Source: Chlorobiota bacterium (GTDB taxonomy: Bacteria; Bacteroidota; Ignavibacteria; Ignavibacteriales; Ignavibacteriaceae). Taken from it: DNA of 5,820 nucleotides. Location: the NCBI GenBank assembly GCA_008363265.1, contig RHKR01000173.1, forward strand, positions 1 through 5,820. The letters run 5' to 3'. A model generated the notes under the pieces. The model was given only the letters and a program-made list of their open reading frames with translations, was not told the DNA's origin and searched no databases. Below, one piece after another: positions 1 through 5,820 of the stretch (positions are counted from its first letter, which is position 1; each line of letters starts with the position of its first letter). Position numbers and translations under genes: made by a program.

Positions 1-1
1 C

Positions 2-1339
2 GGAATCAGTGATGCCTTCACGCTCGACTTTACTCTTAATACAGATTTCGCGCAGGTTGAAGCGGACATTGCCGAGATCAATCTGACACGATTTCCGCTT
101 TTTCTTCCGGAAAAAAGGGATTTCTTCCTCGAGGGTAACAAACTTTTTTCGTTTGATCTAGCAAGCAACAATTCGGCCTATTACTCCCGGGTTATCGGTA
201 TCGACAGGGGAGAGGGTGTGCCGATAATAGGCGGGGTTAAACTTACCGGTTCAACCGGGCGACTGGAGGCAGGTATCCTCTCGGTTCAGACCGAAGGGAC
301 AGCGCAGAAAAGAACCACTAACTATTTTGTATCGAGGGCAAAATATGGCATCCTCGATAACTCGTACGCGGGTTTCATTTTCAGTAATGTCCAGTCAGCG
401 GATGGTTTCAGCAGGCTTGGGGGTGCCGATCTGAGTTTTAATTTCAATGATTTTCTCGGTGATAAAAACCTCATGATCACCTCGAAACTCGCGGGTACCT
501 TCGATGGGTCCGGAAACAATGAGAACCTCGCGGGGGTGGTCAGTGTGGAATATCCTAATGAAGTATTGAGCCTCTATAGTTCCTATGGATTTACACAAGG
601 CAACTTTAATCCGGGAACGGGTTTCATCTACCGTTCCGGGGTAAATGAATTCAGTTTCTACGCATCATACGCGCCAAGATTCGACAACGGATGGCTGAGG
701 CGGGCAATTTTCATGCCCGTTGAATTTGATCTCCAGCATGCACCGGGTGGGAAGATAATCTCGTATGAGTACGAAATGATGCCTGTCAGCCTCCTCTTTG
801 AGTCGAATGACAGAATTTCGCTCCTGTACACAAAGCAATTTGACAGACCGGAGCGTGATTTTACCATCTTCAAGAACATGGTTATACGGAGTGGGGATTA
901 TCACAGCAACCTGTTCGGGATCGATTTCACGTCAAGCCAGAGCAGGCTGATCTTCGGATCGGCAAGCATGGAATACGGTGATTTTTATGGTGGGAAAAGG
1001 TTCGAATTTGAGAGTGAGGTTAATGCCACCATGTCAGGGAACTTCGGAATGACCGTTGGGTACCGTTTCAACGACATTTCGATCAATGGATCACGTTTCA
1101 ACACAAATGAGATTTTCTCAAGACTCAAGTTTACCCTGAATGTCAACACCGCCTCTTTCCTTCTTGTCCAGTGGAATAATGAGATCGAGGAACTTAATTT
1201 CAATTACAAAATAAATTATAAACCTTCGCCCGGAAGTGATATTTACCTGGTAATTAACAAGATCCTCGAGACGGGAGGCGGATTGCGCTCCAAGGATCTT
1301 GTGGTTATCCTTAAAGTATCCTGGATGTTCATACTCTGA
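2..1339 (+). CDS. DUF5916 / CBM9-like outer-membrane beta-barrel protein, C-terminal part (5' truncated by window edge)
   Basis: The reading frame is open from base 2 to a TGA at 1337-1339, giving 445 residues with no start; the GTG at 218 is internal and not a real start. Residues 6-49 of the fragment match the conserved junction of DUF5916 proteins: a 'LDFTLNTDFAQVEAD' stretch, 'INLTRF', 'LFLPEKRDFFLEG', then 'YYSRVIG' and 'PIIGGVKLTG'. The rest is alternating aromatic/polar beta-strands typical of an outer-membrane barrel, with the late family block 'PGSDIYLVINK' near the C-terminus. Full family members usually carry a signal peptide and a CBM9-like domain before this point, so roughly the first half should lie upstream. 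The function of the family is not established; by fold it should sit in the outer membrane. The next gene starts on the stop codon, so the two are likely co-transcribed. Family assignment is confident; substrate is unknown. Confidence 0.85.
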   Translation, partial: GISDAFTLDFTLNTDFAQVEADIAEINLTRFPLFLPEKRDFFLEGNKLFSFDLASNNSAYYSRVIGIDRGEGVPIIGGVKLTGSTGRLEAGILSVQTEGTAQKRTTNYFVSRAKYGILDNSYAGFIFSNVQSADGFSRLGGADLSFNFNDFLGDKNLMITSKLAGTFDGSGNNENLAGVVSVEYPNEVLSLYSSYGFTQGNFNPGTGFIYRSGVNEFSFYASYAPRFDNGWLRRAIFMPVEFDLQHAPGGKIISYEYEMMPVSLLFESNDRISLLYTKQFDRPERDFTIFKNMVIRSGDYHSNLFGIDFTSSQSRLIFGSASMEYGDFYGGKRFEFESEVNATMSGNFGMTVGYRFNDISINGSRFNTNEIFSRLKFTLNVNTASFLLVQWNNEIEELNFNYKINYKPSPGSDIYLVINKILETGGGLRSKDLVVILKVSWMFIL

Positions 1340-2268
1340 TGGGCCACGATCACAACCACGTTCACGGGCATGGACACCACCATGGCCATCATCATCATCC
1401 GGCTGAAGGCGATTCGACCGCCGGGATCAAGTCTGCATTCTGGCTTAATTTCTTTTTCGCGATAATCGAGATCGCAGGAGGAATTCTTACCAACTCATAC
1501 GCGATCCTCTCCGACGCGGTTCACGATCTGGGTGATACCGCCGCGATCGGCATGTCGTTCATTCTCGAAAAGGTATCGCACAAAAAGCGCGACAGTAATT
1601 TCAGTTACGGATACAAACGCATCTCCCTGCTTGCCGGGCTGTTAAGCACCATCATCCTTCTTATGGGGAGTCTCTTTATAATATATGGTGCGGTAATGCG
1701 ACTGATCGATCCGGGAGAAGTCAATTCCGCGGGAATGTTCCTCATTGCTATGCTCGGTGTGGCAGTTAACGGCATGGCTTTCTTCAGACTGAAAGGTGAC
1801 GAGAAGGCGAATGTGAAAGCCGTGCGCCTTCATCTGCTTGAAGATGTATTGGGTTGGGTGGCAGTGATCATCGGATCGGTGATCATCTACTTTACAGGTT
1901 TTACATGGATCGATCCGCTTCTTTCGCTGGGTATTTCAGTTTTCATCCTGTACAACGCGGTACTTAATTTAAGCAGTTTCAGCAGGATATTTCTTCAGGG
2001 AATGCCTTCGGGACTGGTAGAGGACGACCTGAAAAAGGAACTGGCTGCAATTCCGGGAGTGGAGTCACTCCACGATCTGCACATATGGTCGATGGATGGC
2101 ACGTATAATATTATGTCGGTTCATCTCGTTGTGAAAGAGGAACTTGGCAGGGAAACTGTTTCCCGGATCAGAGGGGAAGCGAGGGAGGTGGCGAGGAAGT
2201 TCAGCATCAACCACGATACGATCGAGATAGGTTACTGCAGCGACGATTGTGAATTTGTTGATTGCTGA
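1339..2268 (+). CDS. Cation diffusion facilitator (CDF) metal exporter, CzcD/ZitB-like
   Basis: This 309-residue inner-membrane protein should export Zn2+ or a similar divalent metal from the cytoplasm by proton antiport. The first 20 residues contain 12 histidines, a probable metal-binding tail. Six hydrophobic segments follow at about 33-52, 54-75, 95-122, 129-150, 163-187 and 190-208. The two transport-site HxxxD motifs of the family are intact: H62-x3-D66 in segment 2 ('SDAVHDLGD') and H165-x3-D169 in segment 5 ('HLLEDVLGW'). The cytoplasmic C-terminal domain carries the family signature 'HDLHIW' at 245-250 and ends in a cysteine-containing tail (C300, C304, C309). The length is normal for CzcD/ZitB. 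The ATG overlaps the upstream stop codon (TGATG), and I see no convincing Shine-Dalgarno sequence, which suggests translational coupling. The His/Asp pairs favour zinc, but cobalt or cadmium cannot be excluded, so no gene symbol is given. Confidence 0.93.
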   Translation: MGHDHNHVHGHGHHHGHHHHPAEGDSTAGIKSAFWLNFFFAIIEIAGGILTNSYAILSDAVHDLGDTAAIGMSFILEKVSHKKRDSNFSYGYKRISLLAGLLSTIILLMGSLFIIYGAVMRLIDPGEVNSAGMFLIAMLGVAVNGMAFFRLKGDEKANVKAVRLHLLEDVLGWVAVIIGSVIIYFTGFTWIDPLLSLGISVFILYNAVLNLSSFSRIFLQGMPSGLVEDDLKKELAAIPGVESLHDLHIWSMDGTYNIMSVHLVVKEELGRETVSRIRGEAREVARKFSINHDTIEIGYCSDDCEFVDC

Positions 2269-2298
2269 ATTTTGTTTATCCCTGAAAAATTTCATTCA

Positions 2299-2329
2299 TT
2301 TGCAACTTCTTTTCTGAAAATTAGCTTTA
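2299..2329 (+). promoter_or_regulatory. Candidate Bacteroidota-type promoter for topA
   Basis: TTTG at 2299-2302 is followed after 19 bases by TAGCTTTA at 2322-2329. This matches the Bacteroidota housekeeping pattern TTTG-N19-21-TAnnTTTG at every fixed position but the last. It lies in the 112-bp gap upstream of topA and would start transcription about 40 bases before the ATG. An in-phase TAGAT-TAGAT-AGAT repeat follows at about 2330-2344. The region is AT-rich, so a chance match is possible. Confidence 0.45.
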
Positions 2330-2380
2330 TAGATTAGATAGATTTTCAAAATTGCAAAAATTTTCAACAGACCCTGAGAA

Positions 2381-4729
2381 ATGATAAAAAACCTTGTTAT
2401 AGTAGAATCCCCGGCCAAGGCATCGACCATTGAGAAATTTTTAGGGAAAGATTTTACAGTTACTTCAAGCTACGGACATATCCGTGACCTCGCCAAGAAA
2501 GATATGGGAATAGATACTGAGAAAGGTTTTATTCCAAGCTACGAGGTCCCCGCCGATAAGAAGAAAAAAGTTTCTGAACTTAAAAAGATGGCAGCAGAAG
2601 CTGAAACTGTTTGGCTCGCGACTGACGAGGACCGTGAGGGTGAGGCCATTTCATGGCACCTAAAAGAAGCCCTGCACATTCCTTCGAACAAGATCAAAAG
2701 GATCGTTTTCCACGAGATCACAAAACCTGCCATCCTTGAAGCGGTACAGAACCCGAGAAGTATCGACGATAACCTGGTGGATGCTCAGCAATCGCGCAGG
2801 ATACTTGACCGGCTTGTCGGTTTCGAACTTTCACCGGTGTTATGGAAGAAAGTAAGACCATCTCTTTCAGCCGGTAGAGTGCAGTCGGTTGCTGTAAGGC
2901 TGATCGTTGAGAGGGAAAAGGAGATACAGGATTTTGTTACCCGTGACTACTTTAACGTGTCGGGGCTTTTCCGTGTTTCCGACGGTTCCAGGAAAGATGT
3001 GATCATCAAAGCCGACCTCGACAAAAAGTTTGATGAGGAAGAATCGGCGATCAATTTTCTGCGTGCATGCATCGGCGCCAACTTCTCTGTTGAGGATCTT
3101 GAAAAGAAGGAATTGAAGAAGACTCCTGCCCCTCCATTCACAACTTCCACCCTTCAGCAGGAAGCTGCAAGGAAGTTGAGATTCCCTGTATCGAAGACGA
3201 TGAGAGTGGCTCAGAATCTTTATGAGGCCGGCCACATCACTTATATGAGAACCGACTCTGTTAATCTCTCCGATTTCGCACTTGCCACAGCGAGGGAAAT
3301 GATCACAGATAATTTCGGAAGCGAATATCACCACTTCAGGAAGTATAAAACCAAGTCTGTCAATGCTCAGGAAGCCCACGAGGCGATCAGACCGACTTAC
3401 TTCAACAACAGGAAGATATCGACGCTTACGAGGGATGAGGCTGCACTTTATGACCTGATCTGGAAGCGTGCACTAGCCTCACAGATGAGCGACGCCAGGA
3501 TCGAGAAAACCACTGTTGATATCGCCGTTTCAACCTCACCACACAAGTTTATCGCAACCGGCGAGGTTATCCTTTTCGACGGTTTTCTCAAGCTTTATAT
3601 TGAATCGAGGGATGAAGATGAAGGCGATGAGGAAGATTCTGCAATACTTCCGCCGCTCAAAACCGGTCAGCCGCTTTGGATGAAAGAGATCACTGCCACG
3701 CAAAGATACACACGTCCTTCCGCGAGATACACCGAGGCCGCACTTGTGAAGAAACTGGAAGAACTCGGTATCGGAAGGCCTTCCACCTATGCTCCCATCA
3801 TCTCTACCATTCAGGACAGGGGATACGTCGTGAAAGAGGAGAGAGAGGGTAAGTCCCGTAATTATATGAAGTTGACCCTTTCTGACTCAGGAAAAATATC
3901 AACAGAGGAAAAGACCGAGATAACCGGTGCAGACAAAGGAAAACTCTTTCCCACAGATATAGCTTTCATTGTTAACGATTTCCTGGTTAAATATTTTCCG
4001 AACATCCTCGATTTCAAGTTCACCGCAAAGATCGAGAAGCAGCTCGACGATATTGCGAAAGGTGATATCGACAGGGTGGAGATGCTGAAGAAATTCTATC
4101 AGCCTTTTCATAAGACCGTCCGTGAGACACTTGAGACCAGCGAGCGGGCAACCGGCAGCCGTGAGTTGGGAAAAGACCCTGCTTCAGGGCTGGATGTGAT
4201 AGTGCGTATGGCCAAGTATGGCGCTGTTGCTCAGATATACAGTCCCGATAATCCCGAGATCAAACCCAGGATGGCTTCACTTAAGAAAGGCCAGCGGATC
4301 GACACTCTTTCTCTTGAAGAAGCACTCGACCTTTTCCGCCTCCCCCGCATAGCCGGTGAATATGAAGGCGAGGAACTGGTTGTGGCTGAGGGGCGGTTCG
4401 GACCATATGTGAAGCATCAGTCGAAGTTCTACTCGATCCCGAGAGATATCGATCCGCTCAGTATAACAGAGAGTGAATGTATTGATCTGATCAATTCAAA
4501 GAAAGATGCCGAGGCTGCAAGAAACATCAAGAGTTTCACGGAGGATCCGTCGGTGAAGGTTCTGAATGGCCGTTTCGGTCCCTATATTACGAACGGGAAG
4601 GTCAATGCCAAGATCCCGAAAGGGAAGGAGCCGAGGGAGATCACATTCGCTGAAGCACTCCAATATATTGAAGAGGCCGCGAAGAAGGAACCGGTGAAAG
4701 GAAGAGGTGGCAGAGGAAAGAAAAAGTAA
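2381..4729 (+). CDS. topA: DNA topoisomerase I (type IA)
   Basis: This 782-residue enzyme relaxes negatively supercoiled DNA by cutting one strand through a tyrosine-phosphate link. The N-terminal Toprim domain (about 3-115) has 'VESPAKA' with E9 and the Mg2+-binding acidic triad D82-x-D84-x-E86 in 'TDEDREGEAI'. The central topoisomerase domain (about 130-585) has 'PFTTSTLQQEA' at 252-262, the active-site Y288 in 'GHITYMRTDS' with R290 beside it, and 'GIGRPSTYAPIISTIQDRGYV' around 463-483. An acidic linker (409-419) sits where the family commonly has one. From about 590 on there are TopA C-terminal repeats with 'GRFGPY' at 671-676 and 730-735, then a basic tail ('GRGGRGKKK'). Only two cysteines exist in the whole protein (C230, C700), so the zinc ribbons of E. 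coli TopA are absent. The start follows the gap directly and 'MIKNLVIVESPAKA' is the usual N-terminus of the family. Upstream Shine-Dalgarno pairing is weak. Confidence 0.98.
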   Translation: MIKNLVIVESPAKASTIEKFLGKDFTVTSSYGHIRDLAKKDMGIDTEKGFIPSYEVPADKKKKVSELKKMAAEAETVWLATDEDREGEAISWHLKEALHIPSNKIKRIVFHEITKPAILEAVQNPRSIDDNLVDAQQSRRILDRLVGFELSPVLWKKVRPSLSAGRVQSVAVRLIVEREKEIQDFVTRDYFNVSGLFRVSDGSRKDVIIKADLDKKFDEEESAINFLRACIGANFSVEDLEKKELKKTPAPPFTTSTLQQEAARKLRFPVSKTMRVAQNLYEAGHITYMRTDSVNLSDFALATAREMITDNFGSEYHHFRKYKTKSVNAQEAHEAIRPTYFNNRKISTLTRDEAALYDLIWKRALASQMSDARIEKTTVDIAVSTSPHKFIATGEVILFDGFLKLYIESRDEDEGDEEDSAILPPLKTGQPLWMKEITATQRYTRPSARYTEAALVKKLEELGIGRPSTYAPIISTIQDRGYVVKEEREGKSRNYMKLTLSDSGKISTEEKTEITGADKGKLFPTDIAFIVNDFLVKYFPNILDFKFTAKIEKQLDDIAKGDIDRVEMLKKFYQPFHKTVRETLETSERATGSRELGKDPASGLDVIVRMAKYGAVAQIYSPDNPEIKPRMASLKKGQRIDTLSLEEALDLFRLPRIAGEYEGEELVVAEGRFGPYVKHQSKFYSIPRDIDPLSITESECIDLINSKKDAEAARNIKSFTEDPSVKVLNGRFGPYITNGKVNAKIPKGKEPREITFAEALQYIEEAAKKEPVKGRGGRGKKK

Positions 4730-4738
4730 TTTTTCTTT
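4717..4738 (+). terminator. Weak A/T palindrome spanning the topA stop codon
   Basis: A perfect 9-bp inverted repeat (AAAGAAAAA at 4717-4725, TTTTTCTTT at 4730-4738) flanks GTAA, which would form a GNRA-type tetraloop containing the topA stop codon TAA. It contains one G-C pair only, so the RNA hairpin would be weak. The position directly at the gene end and the U-rich 3' arm would suit a leaky terminator, but simple base composition explains it nearly as well. Confidence 0.25.
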
Positions 4739-4741
4739 GCT

Positions 4742-4779
4742 TTGACTCTTGCATGAATTCAGGATATTACCTATATTTG
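4742..4779 (+). promoter_or_regulatory. Candidate promoter region for the tRNA genes
   Basis: Two overlapping readings fit the 72-bp gap before tRNA-Gly. In the Bacteroidota style, CTTG (4748-4751) lies 20 bases before TATATTTG (4772-4779), a full match to TAnnTTTG. In the sigma70 style, TTGACT (4742-4747) lies 17 bases before TATTAC (4765-4770). Either would begin transcription roughly 15-25 bases before the mature tRNA-Gly 5' end at 4802. The TAnnTTTG reading is preferred because the topA gap shows the same architecture. Confidence 0.55.
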
Positions 4780-4801
4780 TAGACCAAATTATTATTGTTC
4801 T

Positions 4802-4874
<73 letters not shown>

Positions 4875-4880
4875 CTATAT

Positions 4881-4906
4881 AAAAAATCCACGCGAGTGGA
4901 TTTTTT
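4881..4906 (+). terminator. Strong intrinsic-terminator-like hairpin between tRNA-Gly and tRNA-Cys
   Basis: A perfect 11-bp stem (AAAAAATCCAC at 4881-4891, GTGGATTTTTT at 4896-4906) closes a GCGA loop of the stable GNRA type, with a T6 run as the outer part of the 3' arm. It begins 6 bases after the end of tRNA-Gly and ends 21 bases before tRNA-Cys. The A6/T6 flanks make it symmetric, so it could act on either strand. The structure is certain; whether it stops transcription fully is not, since tRNA-Cys has no clear promoter of its own after it. Confidence 0.75.
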
Positions 4907-4927
4907 AGTTTTAGGGTGTTTTTTCAT

Positions 4928-5001
4928 GGCGCTGTACCCAAGTGGCTTAAGGGGAAGGTCTGCAAAACCTTTATTCGTCGGTTCGAATCCGACCGGCGCC
5001 T
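4928..5001 (+). tRNA. tRNA-Cys (anticodon GCA)
   Basis: A complete 74-nt cloverleaf: acceptor GGCGCTG (4928-4934) with CGGCGCC (4994-5000) and one U-G pair, D stem CCC (4937-4939) with GGG (4951-4953), anticodon stem AAGGT (4955-4959) with ACCTT (4967-4971), loop CTGCAAA with anticodon GCA at 4962-4964, and T stem GTCGG (4977-4981) with CCGAC (4989-4993) around TTCGAAT. The discriminator is U73 (5001), a major identity element for cysteinyl-tRNA synthetase. Positions 15 and 48 read G and C, an ordinary Levitt pair rather than the G-G pair of E. coli tRNA-Cys. CCA is not encoded. Positions 36-38 are AAA, the context in which MiaA modifies A37; miaA begins about 740 bases downstream. Confidence 0.97.
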
Positions 5002-5003
5002 CA

Positions 5004-5080
5004 AAAGAGCTGTCAAAGAAGTTGTTCATTATCATGGTGGCTAAAAGCCTTATGCTCCACAACTTTTCTGGCAGCTTTTT
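5004..5080 (+). terminator. Long imperfect hairpin between tRNA-Cys and pcm, possible terminator or processing element
   Basis: Bases 5004-5025 pair with 5059-5080 over 22 positions: 18 Watson-Crick pairs, three G-U pairs (at 5007, 5013 and 5018) and one A-C mismatch (5016/5068), with no bulge. The 33-nt loop folds again: GGCT (5039-5042) pairs with AGCC (5046-5049) around AAA, extended by CAT (5033-5035) with ATG (5052-5054). The outer 3' end is AGCTTTTT, so it could serve as an intrinsic terminator just after tRNA-Cys. It could equally be an RNase processing site or part of a pcm leader. It fills most of the 115-bp gap. Confidence 0.45.
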
Positions 5081-5116
5081 CAGTTTTAAAAATCTCCATT
5101 ATCCCAAACCGGCAAA

Positions 5117-5755
5117 ATGTATTCATCCGCTAAAAGAAATCTTGTATTAAAACTGACAGAGAACGGAATCACCGATCAGGCCGTACTCGATGCATTTCTG
5201 AAATGCGAGCGTCACAGGTTCATACCTGAAGCGATGGTGCATTTCGCATACGAGGATACAGCGCTTCACATCGGTTACGGCCAGACTATCTCCCAGCCCA
5301 CAACTGTGGCTTTCATGACACAGTCGGCAAATATCCGTAAAGGAGACAGGGTGCTTGAGATCGGCACCGGATCGGGATTTCAGGCGGCAATTCTTGCCAC
5401 GATGGGCGCAAAGGTCTTTTCGATCGAGAGGGAGTACGATCTTCATCTGATGGCCAGGGAAAGGTTCGAACGGCTGGGATACCCCGTCTATACAAAGTGG
5501 GGTGACGGTTCGATCGGGTGGAATGAGTACGCGCCATACGATGCCATTCTTGTCACGGCAGGATCTCCCTCTGTGCCGGAACCGTTGAAAAGACAACTGA
5601 CCGTTGGGGGGCGTCTGATCATTCCTGTTGGTGAAAAGGAAGCGCAGAAGATGTACATCGTTCAAAAAACAGGTGAGAACGATTTTCTGACGGAAGAAAT
5701 ACCACACTTCGCATTCGTACCCCTGCTGGGAAAAGAAGGATGGAAAAAGAAGTAA
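5117..5755 (+). CDS. pcm: Protein-L-isoaspartate O-methyltransferase (PIMT)
   Basis: This 212-residue cytoplasmic enzyme transfers a methyl group from S-adenosylmethionine to isoaspartyl residues in aged proteins, starting their repair. The PIMT signature 'GYGQTISQP' is at 53-61 and contains S59, the position of the conserved active-site serine. The SAM-binding motif I 'VLEIGTGSGFQAAILA' is at 79-94, the acidic end of the second SAM-fold strand is E104 ('SIERE'), 'GDGSIGW' is at 129-135, 'YDAILVTAG' at 141-149, and the family end block 'FVPLLGKEGW' at 200-209. Length matches E. coli Pcm (208 residues), and the N-terminal 'L..NGI.D..VL.AF...ER..F' helix aligns with it, which supports the ATG at 5117. 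No strong ribosome binding site or promoter is visible directly upstream, so it may be read from the tRNA transcript. Its 3' end overlaps miaA by 16 bases. Confidence 0.96.
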   Translation: MYSSAKRNLVLKLTENGITDQAVLDAFLKCERHRFIPEAMVHFAYEDTALHIGYGQTISQPTTVAFMTQSANIRKGDRVLEIGTGSGFQAAILATMGAKVFSIEREYDLHLMARERFERLGYPVYTKWGDGSIGWNEYAPYDAILVTAGSPSVPEPLKRQLTVGGRLIIPVGEKEAQKMYIVQKTGENDFLTEEIPHFAFVPLLGKEGWKKK

Positions 5756-5820
5756 TCGTTATCTCGGGACCAACAGCTTCCGGGAAGACAAAACTGGCGA
5801 TAGAACTCGCAAAACTCCTC
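5740..5820 (+). CDS. miaA: tRNA dimethylallyltransferase, N-terminal 27 codons (3' truncated by window edge)
   Basis: The frame from the ATG at 5740 stays open to the window end and reads 'MEKEVIVISGPTASGKTKLA', followed by 'IELAKLL'. This is the characteristic MiaA N-terminus: a short beta-strand followed by the P-loop GPTASGKT (residues 10-17) that binds the dimethylallyl diphosphate substrate. MiaA adds a dimethylallyl group to A37 of tRNAs that read codons starting with U. The start lies inside the end of pcm in another frame, with AAGAAGG ending immediately before the ATG, too close for a normal Shine-Dalgarno spacing. Translation is therefore probably coupled to pcm. Only about a tenth of the gene is present, but the P-loop context is specific. 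Confidence 0.9.
   Translation, partial: MEKEVIVISGPTASGKTKLAIELAKLL

Noticed and set aside
218..1339. GTG at 218 as the start of the barrel gene
   Set aside because: The same frame is open to the left edge and encodes highly conserved DUF5916 sequence before the GTG, so the gene begins outside the window.
2059..2073. Perfect 15-base odd palindrome GTGGAGTCACTCCAC in the CDF gene
   Set aside because: It lies within coding sequence just before and into the conserved HDLHIW motif, and its 1-base centre could not form a tight RNA loop; it is probably chance under coding constraint. The similar GGGAAACTGTTTCCC at 2150-2164 was rejected for the same reason.
2269..2380. Terminator after the CDF gene
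   Set aside because: The gap has A/T runs (AATTTT and AAAATT near 2268-2291) but no GC-containing stem followed by a T run, so no intrinsic terminator can be supported.
2867..3379. 170-codon minus-strand frame inside topA
   Set aside because: It is antisense to strongly conserved TopA sequence including the active-site region, with no recognisable domain of its own.
5147..5707. 186-codon minus-strand frame opposite pcm
   Set aside because: It is antisense to a clear pcm gene, has a low-complexity Arg/Cys/His-rich translation and no recognisable family.

Overview
The window is a stretch of bacterial chromosome that looks like ordinary core genome. It most likely comes from the Bacteroidota / Ignavibacteria side of the FCB group. 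Three things point that way: a DUF5916-type outer-membrane barrel protein, a TopA without zinc-ribbon cysteines, and two intergenic stretches that fit the Bacteroidota promoter pattern TTTG-N19-21-TAnnTTTG. This placement is inference, because no rRNA or marker phylogeny is available here. All genes are on the + strand, and no gene-free stretch is longer than about 115 bases.

Layout. Positions 2-1339 hold the C-terminal 445 residues of a DUF5916 / CBM9-like barrel protein whose start lies outside the window. Its stop codon overlaps by one base the start of a CDF-family metal exporter with a very His-rich N-terminus (1339-2268). A 112-bp gap with a candidate promoter precedes topA, DNA topoisomerase I (2381-4729). 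A 72-bp gap with another candidate promoter leads to tRNA-Gly(GCC) (4802-4874), a strong intrinsic-terminator-like hairpin (4881-4906) and tRNA-Cys(GCA) (4928-5001). The 115-bp gap after tRNA-Cys is mostly filled by one long imperfect hairpin (5004-5080). It is followed by pcm, protein-L-isoaspartate O-methyltransferase (5117-5755), which overlaps by 16 bases the start of miaA, tRNA dimethylallyltransferase (5740 to the window end).

How the genes fit together. The barrel and CDF genes are probably one translationally coupled transcription unit with an envelope theme. topA appears to have its own promoter. The two tRNAs, pcm and miaA form a maintenance cluster of tRNA supply, protein repair and tRNA modification. 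The tRNA-Cys encoded here carries A36-A37-A38, the recognition context for MiaA, whereas tRNA-Gly(GCC) does not.

I found no mobile element, CRISPR array, defence system or clearly new gene family. The points most worth a second look are non-coding: the terminator-like hairpin between the two tRNA genes, the 77-nt hairpin between tRNA-Cys and pcm, and the promoter-like sequences.
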